A DNA stretch of 64,000 nt from Palsa-459 sp963841965 (lineage in GTDB: Bacteria; Actinomycetota; Acidimicrobiia; Acidimicrobiales; RAAP-2), in contig CAWJES010000015.1 in assembly GCA_963841965.1 (NCBI GenBank), forward strand, positions 13,131 to 77,130. Direction: 5' to 3'. The notes below the pieces were generated by a model that saw only the letters and a program-made list of their open reading frames with translations, was not told where the DNA came from and did no database searches. This document shows positions 40,371 to 48,209 of the stretch, piece by piece (the first letter of the stretch is position 1; each line of letters opens with the position of its first letter). The position numbers and the translations under genes were made by a program.

Positions 40371-40796
40371 TCAGTGGTGGACGACGTCGGTGTGACCGGC
40401 GGCATCGGTGTGGCCGCCACGACGAGACTCGTTGACCGCACCGAGCAGCGCCCACACGACGAGCCCCGCGGCGGGGACCGCGAACCATGTCCCGAAGACG
40501 AGGCTCAGACCGATGAAGAAGGTCCCGGCGCCGAGCGTGAACGGCCAGATGGAGCTTCCGGGGAAGGTCTCGACGATGCCGGCCCCGTCGGCGATCTCCG
40601 CGTCGTTCCTGTCGGAGGGGCGCTGCTTCATGTGGGAGCTCCACCACAGGTAGTACAGGCCCGGGAGGAAACCGAGACCGGCCGCGGCGATGAGCATCAT
40701 CCCGCCGGCGTCCTCACCGCTCCAGAGCCAGTAGACGATCGCCATCGCGCCGAAGAACACGCCGAGGCCGAGGAGGAGCTTCGCCTCGACCTTCAT
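40371..40796 (-). CDS. ctaF: Cytochrome c oxidase subunit IV (actinobacterial CtaF)
   Basis: A 141-residue membrane protein with four helices in two hairpins, recognised by YYLWWSSHMKQRPSDR between helix pairs and IWPFTLGAGTFFIGLSLVFG. It is a structural subunit specific to actinobacterial aa3 oxidases. The C-terminal tail has several His residues. ATG 40796 overlaps the ctaD stop; the long open frame upstream in the same phase is a shadow of ctaD. Confidence 0.88.
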   Translation of the reverse strand: MKVEAKLLLGLGVFFGAMAIVYWLWSGEDAGGMMLIAAAGLGFLPGLYYLWWSSHMKQRPSDRNDAEIADGAGIVETFPGSSIWPFTLGAGTFFIGLSLVFGTWFAVPAAGLVVWALLGAVNESRRGGHTDAAGHTDVVHH

Positions 40797-42520
40797 GGCG
40801 TCACCGCAGCGGGAGCGTGGTCCGGCACCTGGTGTCCGTGGGCGAGCGACCTCGCATCCGGGTGGTTGTAGTCCCAGGTCGGGCGCTCGGATCGGATCGG
40901 GGGGAGGCTGTAGTAGTTGTGGTGCGGCGGCGGGGACGTGGTGAACCACTCGAGCGTCTGCGCGTCCCACGGGTTGTCGCCGGCGGGGTAGCGCTTCCAC
41001 GAGTACGCGATGTTGACGACCAGCAGGAGCGTGCTGATGCCCATGAGCAGCGCCCCCGCCGTGGCGATCCGGTTGAGGTTCGCCCACTGCGGGTCGTTGG
41101 GGTAGATCGCCATGCGCCTCGGCATGCCCTCGAGGCCGAGCTGGTACATCGGGAACGTCATCAGCTGGGCGCCGATGAAGAAGGTCCAGAACTGCCACTT
41201 GCCGATCTTCTCGTTCAGCAGGTACCCGGTGATCTTCGGTCCCCAGTAGTAGAGGCCGCCGACACCCGCCATCACGAGGGCCGTCACCACGGAGTGGAAG
41301 TGCGCGACCACGAAGTAGGTGTCGTGGGTGAAGAAGTCGAGCGGCGGGGATGCGAGGTAGATGCCCGTGATCCCGCCGATGAGGAAGGTGATGACGAAGC
41401 CGACGGCGAAGAGCATCGCCGTCGTCAGATGGACCTTCCCGCCCCACATCGTCCCGATCCAGTTGAAGATCTTGATGCCTGTCGGCACCGCGATGAGGAG
41501 GCTCATGATCGAGAAGAAGGGCAGCAGCACCACGCCCGTCGTGAACATGTGGTGGGCCCAGACACCGAGGGACAGGGCGGCGATCGTGATGGTGGCGAAG
41601 ACCATCCCCTTGTAGCCGAACACGGGCTTCTTGGAGAAGCAGGCGATGATCTCGGTCACCATTCCGAAGAACGGCAGCGCGAGGATGTACACCTCGGGAT
41701 GGCCCCAGAACCAGAAGATGTTCTGCCACAGCACCGGCACACCACCGCCCTGGACCGTGAAGATGTGCGTGCCGAAATGCCGGTCGCAGTACAGCATGAT
41801 GAGCCCGGCGGTCAGCACGGGGAACGCGAGCAGGATCAGGATGCCCACGACGAGCATGTTCCACGTGAAGATCGGCATCCGGAACATCGTCATGCCGGGG
41901 GCCCGCAGGTAGAAGACGGTCGCACAGAGGTTGACCCCGGTGAAGATCGCCGAGAAGCCCGTGAGCAGCAGCGCGGCGATCCAGAGGTCGGCGCCGTAGC
42001 CGGGGCTGTAGATGGCGTTCGAGAGCGGCGCGTAACCCACCCAGCCGAAGTCGGCGGCCCCGCCGGCGACGGCGAAGCCGAGGAGCATCGTGATCGAGCC
42101 CGACAGGTACAGCCAGTAGCTGAGGGCGTTCAGCCGCGGGAACGCCATGTCCGGGGCGCCGATCTGCAGCGGGACGATGATGTTGGCGAGGCCGCCGAAG
42201 GCGAACGGACCCGCGAACAGGTAGATCATCACGCTGCCGTGCATCGTGAAGAGCTGGTTGTACTCGGAGAGCGAGACGTAGGTCCCGTTTGGCGACGCGA
42301 GCTGGATGCGGATCAGCTCGGCCAGGAATCCGCCGATCACGAGCATGATCACCGACGTCACCGTGTAGCTGAGGCCGATGATCTTGTGGTCCGTCGTGGT
42401 CAGCCACTTGAGGATGCCCGTCGGGCCCCCGTGGTCGTGCCCGCCGTGGTCATCGTCGAAGTGGTCGATGTGCATCCCGCCGTCGCCAGCGGCGACCGGT
42501 CGCTCGATCAGCTCGGTCAT
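40793..42520 (-). CDS. ctaD: Cytochrome c oxidase subunit I
   Basis: Catalytic subunit with haem a, haem a3 and CuB, 575 residues and 12 helices. MHGSVMIYLFAG has the haem a ligand, WFWGHPEVYILALPFFG has the CuB His cross-linked to Tyr (A-type oxidase), VWAHHMFTTG the other CuB histidines, and THDTYFVVAHFHSVV the haem ligands near the C terminus. The His/Asp-rich N-terminal tail precedes the first helix. Lies in a ctaC-ctaD-ctaF operon. Confidence 0.96.
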   Translation of the reverse strand: MTELIERPVAAGDGGMHIDHFDDDHGGHDHGGPTGILKWLTTTDHKIIGLSYTVTSVIMLVIGGFLAELIRIQLASPNGTYVSLSEYNQLFTMHGSVMIYLFAGPFAFGGLANIIVPLQIGAPDMAFPRLNALSYWLYLSGSITMLLGFAVAGGAADFGWVGYAPLSNAIYSPGYGADLWIAALLLTGFSAIFTGVNLCATVFYLRAPGMTMFRMPIFTWNMLVVGILILLAFPVLTAGLIMLYCDRHFGTHIFTVQGGGVPVLWQNIFWFWGHPEVYILALPFFGMVTEIIACFSKKPVFGYKGMVFATITIAALSLGVWAHHMFTTGVVLLPFFSIMSLLIAVPTGIKIFNWIGTMWGGKVHLTTAMLFAVGFVITFLIGGITGIYLASPPLDFFTHDTYFVVAHFHSVVTALVMAGVGGLYYWGPKITGYLLNEKIGKWQFWTFFIGAQLMTFPMYQLGLEGMPRRMAIYPNDPQWANLNRIATAGALLMGISTLLLVVNIAYSWKRYPAGDNPWDAQTLEWFTTSPPPHHNYYSLPPIRSERPTWDYNHPDARSLAHGHQVPDHAPAAVTP

Positions 42521-43390
42521 CTAGTTGTTTCCCCCTCCGATGGCGGGCTTGATCGGGATGCCGGCGCCGGTCTGCTTCCCCGTCTGCAGCTTCGCTGCCG
42601 AACCGGTCGCCTTCGTCGCAGCAGCCTGCTCCTGGGAGAGCCAGACCTGGTAGCTCGCCGGTGTGACCACCTTGACCCGGAAGAACATCAGCGAGTGATA
42701 GAGCCCGCAGAGCTGCGTGCACTGCCCGAAGAAGGTTCCCGTCTTCTGCGGACTGAGCGTGAATTCGTTGATGACGCCGGGCAGCGCGTATCGCGAGAAG
42801 TTGAACTGCCGGACGTAGAAGCCGTGGACGACGTCCGACGACGTCAGCCAGATCCTGACGTTCTCATTCTCGGGTATGACCATCTCGGGGCTCTGGGTGG
42901 TCTGACCGACGATCGAGAAGTGGTGCCCGGGGTAGGTGAAGCGCCAGCCCCACTGGAACGCGTTGACATCGACGACGGCGCTCGGGGTTGGGTTCGCCGT
43001 CACCTTGTCCTCGACGACGACCGTTGCAGCGAAGAGGCCGATGACGATGAGGATCGGGATGATCGTGTAGGTGATCTCGAGGGGTAGGTGGTACTGGGTC
43101 TGGCGGGGCACCTCCGTGTCGCCCTTGCGCGCCCGGTAGCGCAGGGCCGCCCAGATGATGAGCGCCAGGGTCGGGATGCCGATGATGAGCGCGACGATGG
43201 AGAACCCCTGCCAGAGGTGGAACGAGGAGCGCCCCTGGGAGGTCACCGACTTGAAGGCGCCGAAGTTCGACGCGTCGCACCCGGACAGCAGGATGGGGGC
43301 CGCGACGAGTGCGATGAGCCCCAACAGGCGTCGGCGTCGGTTTCCCGAGGTCATGCCCACGCCCGAGGGGGTGTCGGACGGCGAGTGCAC
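42521..43390 (-). CDS. ctaC: Cytochrome c oxidase subunit II
   Basis: CuA subunit that accepts electrons from QcrC. Residues up to LLSGC form a lipoprotein signal peptide, followed by two transmembrane helices and a cupredoxin domain. The CuA ligands are in GQCTQLCGLYHSLM, and VNAFQWGWRFTYPG is the electron-entry aromatic region. GTG 43390 is preferred over ATG 43354 because TACAGT lies six bases upstream. The stop is immediately followed by the ctaD ATG. Confidence 0.94.
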   Translation of the reverse strand: MHSPSDTPSGVGMTSGNRRRRLLGLIALVAAPILLSGCDASNFGAFKSVTSQGRSSFHLWQGFSIVALIIGIPTLALIIWAALRYRARKGDTEVPRQTQYHLPLEITYTIIPILIVIGLFAATVVVEDKVTANPTPSAVVDVNAFQWGWRFTYPGHHFSIVGQTTQSPEMVIPENENVRIWLTSSDVVHGFYVRQFNFSRYALPGVINEFTLSPQKTGTFFGQCTQLCGLYHSLMFFRVKVVTPASYQVWLSQEQAAATKATGSAAKLQTGKQTGAGIPIKPAIGGGNN

Positions 43391-43396
43391 GCAGTG

Positions 43397-43426
43397 ACTG
43401 TAGTCAACCGAGCCCTGCCCCTGAAA
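43397..43426 (-). promoter_or_regulatory. Predicted leaderless promoter of ctaC-ctaD-ctaF
   Basis: On the minus strand TTTCAG (43426-43421) is followed after 18 bases by TACAGT (43402-43397), which ends six bases before GTG 43390. It lies partly inside the 39-base gap to the upstream hydrolase gene. Confidence 0.5.
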
Positions 43427-43429
43427 CTT

Positions 43430-44695
43430 TTAGGCCTCCTCGCCGAGGGACTCTCGCGCCGCCCAGGTGAAGACGCCCCTGGCCATCGTGGACGTGGCCG
43501 TCCTGGCCCGGGCCGTGAAGACCAGCCGGCGGACCTCGCAGACCGCTGGATCCTCTGGAGCGGCCTGCCACGCCAGCTCGGCGAGGTGACCCGCGAGCCG
43601 CAGCGAGGCGTCGTCCCCCGCCTCGCAGAGCGCGAGCGCCCGGTCGCTCAGCACCGACGGCCCGCCCGCCATCGCTGCCAGCTCGGCCGCGAGCGCTCGC
43701 TCGGGAGCGGGCTTCAGGTGCGCCGGATTGGCGTCCCACCACCCGCCGTTCAGCCGCCAGACGCTTCGGACGATGAACTCCGGCTCGTCGTACGAAGGCT
43801 GCAGGTACGGGCGATCGAGGAGGTCGGCGGGGGGCCGCACCGTGTCAACGATGTCGGCCAACCTGGCCCCCTCGTTCATCAGTGCGATCGTCTGGTCGAC
43901 GATGCTTTCCAGGTAGCGCGCGGTGTCCGTCAGCGCCGAAGCGACGCGCTCGGCGCCCATGACGGGCAGCCCGTGGCCGGGCAGGAGGATCTCCGCGCGC
44001 AGGGCCGCCATCCGCCGCAGCGCCGCGGCCCACTCTGCCGGATAGCGCTGCACCTTCTGGGGATTGCCGGCGTTCGGGCTCGTCCAGATGAAGAGGTCCC
44101 CAGGACACAGGACCTTCGAGGACGGGATCCAGGTGACCGTGTGGTCGTCGGTCTCGCCCTTCTCATGGCGGAGATGGAAGGCGTGGCCGCCCACCTCGAG
44201 GTCGAGCGACGAGGCGTAGGTCACGTCCGGGTACCGGTACTGCGTGGGCCAGACCAGCTGCTTGAGCCCGAACTGGCGCCGGTTGACAGTCTGGTTGAAC
44301 CCGGCCGTCCGCACGTATCGGTCGAACCTCTTGGTGATGTTCTCATGCGCGATCACTCGAGGTGGCGCCCATCCGCGCTCAGCGGCCTCGGCCTCGAAGG
44401 TCCCGACGCCGAAGACATGATCCACGTGCCCGTGGCTGAACACCGCAGTGTGGAGCCGGTCGGTCCGCCAGGTGCGCACTGTCTGGTGGACCTGCTCGGC
44501 GACGAGCGGCGAGCCTGAGTCGACCATCAGCAAGCCGTCGTCGGTCGCCACGGCGGTCACGTTGGCGAACGAGGGGAGGAACGCGACGCCCGGCGCAACC
44601 TCGACCAGGCCGCCAATGTGCCCCAGCGGGTGGATCTCGGCGGTCGACAGCTCGCCCCTCCAGAGGCGATCGGCGGTCCCCAGGATGTCGTCCAC
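43430..44695 (-). CDS. Metallo-beta-lactamase-fold hydrolase, alkyl-sulfatase-like
   Basis: A 421-residue protein with a full binuclear-metal MBL core: SHGHVDH (His88, His90, Asp92, His93), a His in HEKGETDDHTVTW, the Asp of LCPGDLFIW and the His of LLPGHGLPV. The helical C-terminal domain from about residue 250 resembles the alkyl-sulfatase dimerisation domain. Family members hydrolyse alkyl sulfates or related esters; the true substrate is unknown. GTG 44695 begins 21 bases after the tatA stop in the same direction. Confidence 0.75.
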   Translation of the reverse strand: MDDILGTADRLWRGELSTAEIHPLGHIGGLVEVAPGVAFLPSFANVTAVATDDGLLMVDSGSPLVAEQVHQTVRTWRTDRLHTAVFSHGHVDHVFGVGTFEAEAAERGWAPPRVIAHENITKRFDRYVRTAGFNQTVNRRQFGLKQLVWPTQYRYPDVTYASSLDLEVGGHAFHLRHEKGETDDHTVTWIPSSKVLCPGDLFIWTSPNAGNPQKVQRYPAEWAAALRRMAALRAEILLPGHGLPVMGAERVASALTDTARYLESIVDQTIALMNEGARLADIVDTVRPPADLLDRPYLQPSYDEPEFIVRSVWRLNGGWWDANPAHLKPAPERALAAELAAMAGGPSVLSDRALALCEAGDDASLRLAGHLAELAWQAAPEDPAVCEVRRLVFTARARTATSTMARGVFTWAARESLGEEA

Positions 44696-44716
44696 GTGGG
44701 TCAGCGTGAGGATCGG

Positions 44717-44941
44717 TCAGCTGGCGGGCTTGTCCGTGGAGTCGGGGGTATCCGACTTCGCATCGGTCCCGGAGGCGGATTCCTTCGTCTCCGATCCGCC
44801 TTCCTTCAATCCCTTCTCGAACTCCGACTTCGCTGATCCGAGGCCACGGGCGATCTTTGGGATCCTCGAGCCGCCGAAGACAACGACGGCGATGAGGATG
44901 ACGATGAGGATGACTTCTGGGGTGATCTCACCTAGCAGCAT
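44717..44941 (-). CDS. tatA: Twin-arginine translocase subunit TatA/E
   Basis: A 74-residue protein with one N-terminal membrane helix (EVILIVILIAVVVFGG) followed by the amphipathic helix RIPKIARGLGSAKSEFEKG, the TatA signature, and an acidic Ser/Asp tail. It forms the translocation pore for folded proteins. QcrA and the DoxX-Rieske fusion in this window carry twin-Arg sequences that could use it. ATG 44941 has a GGGAG ribosome site. No tatB or tatC nearby. Confidence 0.88.
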   Translation of the reverse strand: MLLGEITPEVILIVILIAVVVFGGSRIPKIARGLGSAKSEFEKGLKEGGSETKESASGTDAKSDTPDSTDKPAS

Positions 44942-45012
44942 GGAAGCTCCCGAGCCCCCGGCACGAGATGCCGGCTGCCCCGAATCTAGTCCCTTGGACC
45001 GCTCGCAGCCGC

Positions 45013-45423
45013 TCAGCCTGCCAGGAGGACGCCGAGGATTACCGCGACGATCGAGGCCGTGCCGGCGATCGAACCCCAGGCGGCCAGAGACGGCCGTGTC
45101 TTCGCGCGACCATGGACGAACGCTGCGACACCCGCGACGACGACCACGACGATCTTGACCGCAAGCACGACCTTCCACGCATGCGTGGAGTCAGAGCTGT
45201 GGACCGCGCTGACGTTCCAGAAGCCGGTTATGACGAGCACGGCGAACGCGGGCCAGCTGACGCGTGCGAACGCGCGCGCGACCTTCACCGAGGCCTCGCC
45301 GCCGAGCCGCCGGACGTCGGGGAGCAGGCCGAGCATCACGATCTGCCCGCCCACCCAGACGCACGCGGCGAGCACGTGGAGCGAGAGTCGAATGGTCGTC
45401 AGCGAGTCGGCGAGCTGATTCAC
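45013..45423 (-). CDS. CopD-like four-helix membrane protein
   Basis: A 136-residue protein of four transmembrane helices with conserved His in LSLHVLAACVWVGGQIVM and a charged helix end HAWKVVLAVKIVVVVV. This is the fold of the CopD/copper-resistance D domain family, whose members may bind haem or copper. GTG 45423 is five bases downstream of the crotonase stop, so it sits in that transcript. Proximity to oxidase genes makes a copper or haem role plausible but unproven. Confidence 0.65.
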   Translation of the reverse strand: MNQLADSLTTIRLSLHVLAACVWVGGQIVMLGLLPDVRRLGGEASVKVARAFARVSWPAFAVLVITGFWNVSAVHSSDSTHAWKVVLAVKIVVVVVAGVAAFVHGRAKTRPSLAAWGSIAGTASIVAVILGVLLAG

Positions 45424-45427
45424 GGCC

Positions 45428-46192
45428 CTAGGCCCCGGTCCAGGTGGGCTCGCGCTTCTCGGCGAACGCGACGGCACCCTCCATCGCGTCGTGGGACCGG
45501 CCGATGGTCCCGAAGGAGCGGTCGTTCAGCTCCCACGCCTGTGCCTCGTCGAGCTCGATCGAGCGGAGCATCACGTCCTTGCTGACCCTGACCGCCAGGG
45601 GGGCGTTGCGGGCGATCTGGTCGGCGAGGGCCACGGCCTCGTGGACCAGTTCCTCGGCGGGAACCACCCGGTTGACCAGTCCGACCGCGAGCGCCCGCTG
45701 CGCATCGATCGGGGCCGCGGTCAGCGCGAGCTCGAGGGCGACCGCGCGCGGGATCCGCTTCGCGAGTCGGATCAGGCCCCCACCACCTGCGATGAGGCCG
45801 CGAGACGCCTCGGGGATGCCGAAGGTCGCATGCGACGCGGCGACCACGAGGTCGCAGCTCAGCATGATCTCGAAGCCACCGGCCAGCGCGGAGCCGTTCA
45901 CCGCCGCGATGATGGGCTTGGGGAAGTCCCGCTTGGTGATTCCCGCGAAGCCCTCCTTGGTGATGGGGAACTCGCCACGCGCGAAGGCCTTGAGGTCCAT
46001 CCCGGCGCTGAAGGCCTTGTCTCCCGCACCCGTGAGCACGACGACCCACGCGTCGTCGTCCGCGGCGATGTCGTCAAGCGCCGCCGAGAGGGCCTCGGCG
46101 ACGGCGAGGTTGATCGCGTTCCGTGCCTCGGGCCTGTTGATCGTCAGGATCTCGACGCGTCCGTGCCGCTCTCTCAGGATCTCGTCCGCCAT
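45428..46192 (-). CDS. Enoyl-CoA hydratase/isomerase (crotonase) family protein
   Basis: A 254-residue crotonase. AFSAGMDLKAF gives the first oxyanion-hole strand and NGSALAGGFEIMLSCDL the second. Both glutamates used for hydration are kept, in GGFEIML and FGIPEASRGL, so a 2-enoyl-CoA hydratase activity is likely. Acyl chain preference is unknown. ATG 46192 is chosen because GGAGGA lies five bases upstream; the longer frame starts only with TTG at 46207. Head of a crotonase-CopD-tatA-MBL unit. Confidence 0.85.
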   Translation of the reverse strand: MADEILRERHGRVEILTINRPEARNAINLAVAEALSAALDDIAADDDAWVVVLTGAGDKAFSAGMDLKAFARGEFPITKEGFAGITKRDFPKPIIAAVNGSALAGGFEIMLSCDLVVAASHATFGIPEASRGLIAGGGGLIRLAKRIPRAVALELALTAAPIDAQRALAVGLVNRVVPAEELVHEAVALADQIARNAPLAVRVSKDVMLRSIELDEAQAWELNDRSFGTIGRSHDAMEGAVAFAEKREPTWTGA

Positions 46193-46265
46193 GGTGTCCT
46201 CCAGCAATCTTGGTCACGCCGACGCTACCGCTCCCGCCACGTGCCGGCCTCCGTGCGTCGGATGC

Positions 46266-46271
46266 GAGACT
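46266..46271 (+). promoter_or_regulatory. GAGACT hexamer six bases before the GH1-like gene
   Basis: GAGACT ends six bases before GTG 46278, the same hexamer and distance as at the MprF-like gene (27200-27205). It keeps A2 and T6 of a -10 box. Tentative. Confidence 0.25.
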
Positions 46272-46277
46272 GCGCGG

Positions 46278-47444
46278 GTGGCGAACGCTGATCGCGTGCT
46301 CGGCGTGACCCTCGACGGCTATGCCATCGAGGGCGGGTATGACGTCGAAGACGGACCCGCAACCTCCTTCGGGGTCTCCCAGGTTCTCGGACGGATCGCT
46401 CCCAGCCTGCGAAGCACGGGAACCTTCGACCACCTCGCAGAGCTCGTGGATGCGGCTGCGGGGCTCGGCTTCTCCGAGCTGCGCCTCACGGTCGAGTGGG
46501 CGCGGCTCGAGCCGCGACCGGACGTCCGAAGCGACGGTGCCATGGCGACGTACGAGCGCGCGATCTCCCGGGCCGTGAGCTGCGGCCTCGCGGTTTCGGT
46601 CGTGCTGTGCGATCAGGCCTGGCCATCCTGGGTCGGCCAGGAGCCTTGGCTCGCGCCCTGGTCCGCCGACCGGTTCGCGCTGCACGCACGCTGGGTGGCG
46701 GAGCGCCTCGAGGGGCTCGTCGGGGCCTTCGTCACGTTCCGCGCCCCGAACACGGTCGCCAGGGACGGTTGGGTGCGAGGCTCGCGCCCGCCCTTCCGAA
46801 GGAGGGCGGACGCGGACGCCGTGGGTGCGATGGACGGGATGCTCCGAGCGCACGCGGCGGCGGCGCACGCCCTTGCCGCGGCGGCACCCGACGCGGAGCT
46901 CGCCGTCATCCTCGAGGTCCACCGGCGCTACGAGGACGAGGGACTCTGGCGCGACCTGCTCAGCGGCATCGTCGACCCGGTGCTGCTGGCCGCGCGGCGA
47001 GACAGGTGGGAGCAGTTGGTCCCGAGCGACGCAGGGCGGGAATCCGCGGGTCTCCTCTCCTCAGGCGCGCGCGAGGTGGTCGGGATGCTCCCGGCCCTTC
47101 GAGCCGTGCGCGGCGCGCCCGGCGCATCATGCTGGCTCGCCGGTCGCGACAACGGCCTTCTGACCGCCGCGGTCGAGCACGCGCAAGGATCCGTGCGAAC
47201 CGTGGAGCTCAGCCCACAGGACCGGTGGTCCGACCTGCTCGCATCGGATCCCCCGGGGATCGATGCGCTGCCTGACGTCGTTGCGCACGTGCACCTTCAC
47301 GGCCTGGTGGGGTCGACCGGGCCGCTTGCGACCCCCCTCGGCCTGCTCGACGTGGAGCACGGCGGCGGAAGGTGGTCGCTCGGGGCGCCGCCGAAGGACC
47401 TCGATCGTGTCGTGTCGCCGGGAGGACGGCCCACCGGTCAGTGA
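46278..47444 (+). CDS. Glycoside hydrolase family 1-like protein lacking the acid/base glutamate
   Basis: A 388-residue protein with the GH1 layout: GYAIEGGYDVEDGPATSFG at the N terminus, DHLAELVDAAAGLGFSELRLTVEWARLEP in the barrel, WPSWVGQEPWLAPWSADRFALHARWVAERL, then GAFVTFRAPNTVARDGWVRG. In active GH1 enzymes that last motif reads TxNEP with the catalytic glutamate; here it is TFRAPN (153-158). No ITENG nucleophile motif is evident. It is also 60-80 residues short. It is probably a non-hydrolytic sugar-binding or regulatory relative. The start at GTG 46278 is the first in frame after the divergent crotonase start. Confidence 0.65.
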   Translation: MANADRVLGVTLDGYAIEGGYDVEDGPATSFGVSQVLGRIAPSLRSTGTFDHLAELVDAAAGLGFSELRLTVEWARLEPRPDVRSDGAMATYERAISRAVSCGLAVSVVLCDQAWPSWVGQEPWLAPWSADRFALHARWVAERLEGLVGAFVTFRAPNTVARDGWVRGSRPPFRRRADADAVGAMDGMLRAHAAAAHALAAAAPDAELAVILEVHRRYEDEGLWRDLLSGIVDPVLLAARRDRWEQLVPSDAGRESAGLLSSGAREVVGMLPALRAVRGAPGASCWLAGRDNGLLTAAVEHAQGSVRTVELSPQDRWSDLLASDPPGIDALPDVVAHVHLHGLVGSTGPLATPLGLLDVEHGGGRWSLGAPPKDLDRVVSPGGRPTGQ

Positions 47445-48136
47445 GGTGAGGGCCCTTCGTCGGCATCGTCGACGACGAGGTCGTCGATCAGGTGCTCGTC
47501 GGGGTGCTCGGCGAGGAACTCCGCGTCCTCCGCACGTTCCCTCCGCTTCTTGCGGAAGTGGAAGACGACGGCCAACGCGATGACGAGGACGAGGATCGCG
47601 ATGGCTGCATAGGACGAGTACTTCTCGACCTTCTTGTAGGCGCTTCCGGCGAAGTAGCCAAGCAGCGAGTACCCGACGCCCCAGCACAGTCCGCCGAGGG
47701 CGTTCGCCACGAAGAAGCGCCGGTAATGCATCTTCGACATGCCCGCGAGTCCCGGGATCACGGCGCGCAGGAATGCAGTGAACCGTCCGATGAAGACATA
47801 GAAGGGTCCGCGGGTCTCGAGGCCGCTCAGCGCCCGTTCGAGCCCCACGCGTCGGTTCCGCAGGATCGGGAGGTCCATCAGCCGCGTGCCGTACCGGTTG
47901 CCGATGACGTACCCGACGGAGTCACCGGCGATGGCGGCCACGACGACGAGCACGCACAGCGCGACGATGTTGATCTTCCCCTGGCTCGCGATGAACCCTC
48001 CGACGATGACGGCGGTCTCGCCGGGCAGGATGAAGCCGATGAAGATCGCCGCCTCGCCGAACACGAGGAGCGTGACGACCGTGTAGACGAGCGCAGCAGG
48101 CAGCGTCTGGATCTGCTCGATGAGATACGAGACCAC
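47438..48136 (-). CDS. DedA family membrane protein
   Basis: A 232-residue DedA/SNARE-associated family protein with five or six hydrophobic segments. The family blocks FGEAAIFIGFILPGETAVIVGG and GRFTAFLRAVIPGLAGMSKM with NALGGLCWG are present, including the conserved Glu and Arg needed for function in E. coli homologues. DedA proteins act as lipid (undecaprenyl phosphate or phospholipid) flippases. The last 45 residues are an acidic tail. Its 3' end overlaps the convergent GH1-like gene by seven bases. Confidence 0.9.
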   Translation of the reverse strand: MVSYLIEQIQTLPAALVYTVVTLLVFGEAAIFIGFILPGETAVIVGGFIASQGKINIVALCVLVVVAAIAGDSVGYVIGNRYGTRLMDLPILRNRRVGLERALSGLETRGPFYVFIGRFTAFLRAVIPGLAGMSKMHYRRFFVANALGGLCWGVGYSLLGYFAGSAYKKVEKYSSYAAIAILVLVIALAVVFHFRKKRRERAEDAEFLAEHPDEHLIDDLVVDDADEGPSPH

Positions 48137-48209
48137 GGGACGATCCTTACCGAAGACTTAGTGCGGTGGTGTCGATATTCGGGCGTCTCCCGCCGGCGCA
48201 TGTGGCATC

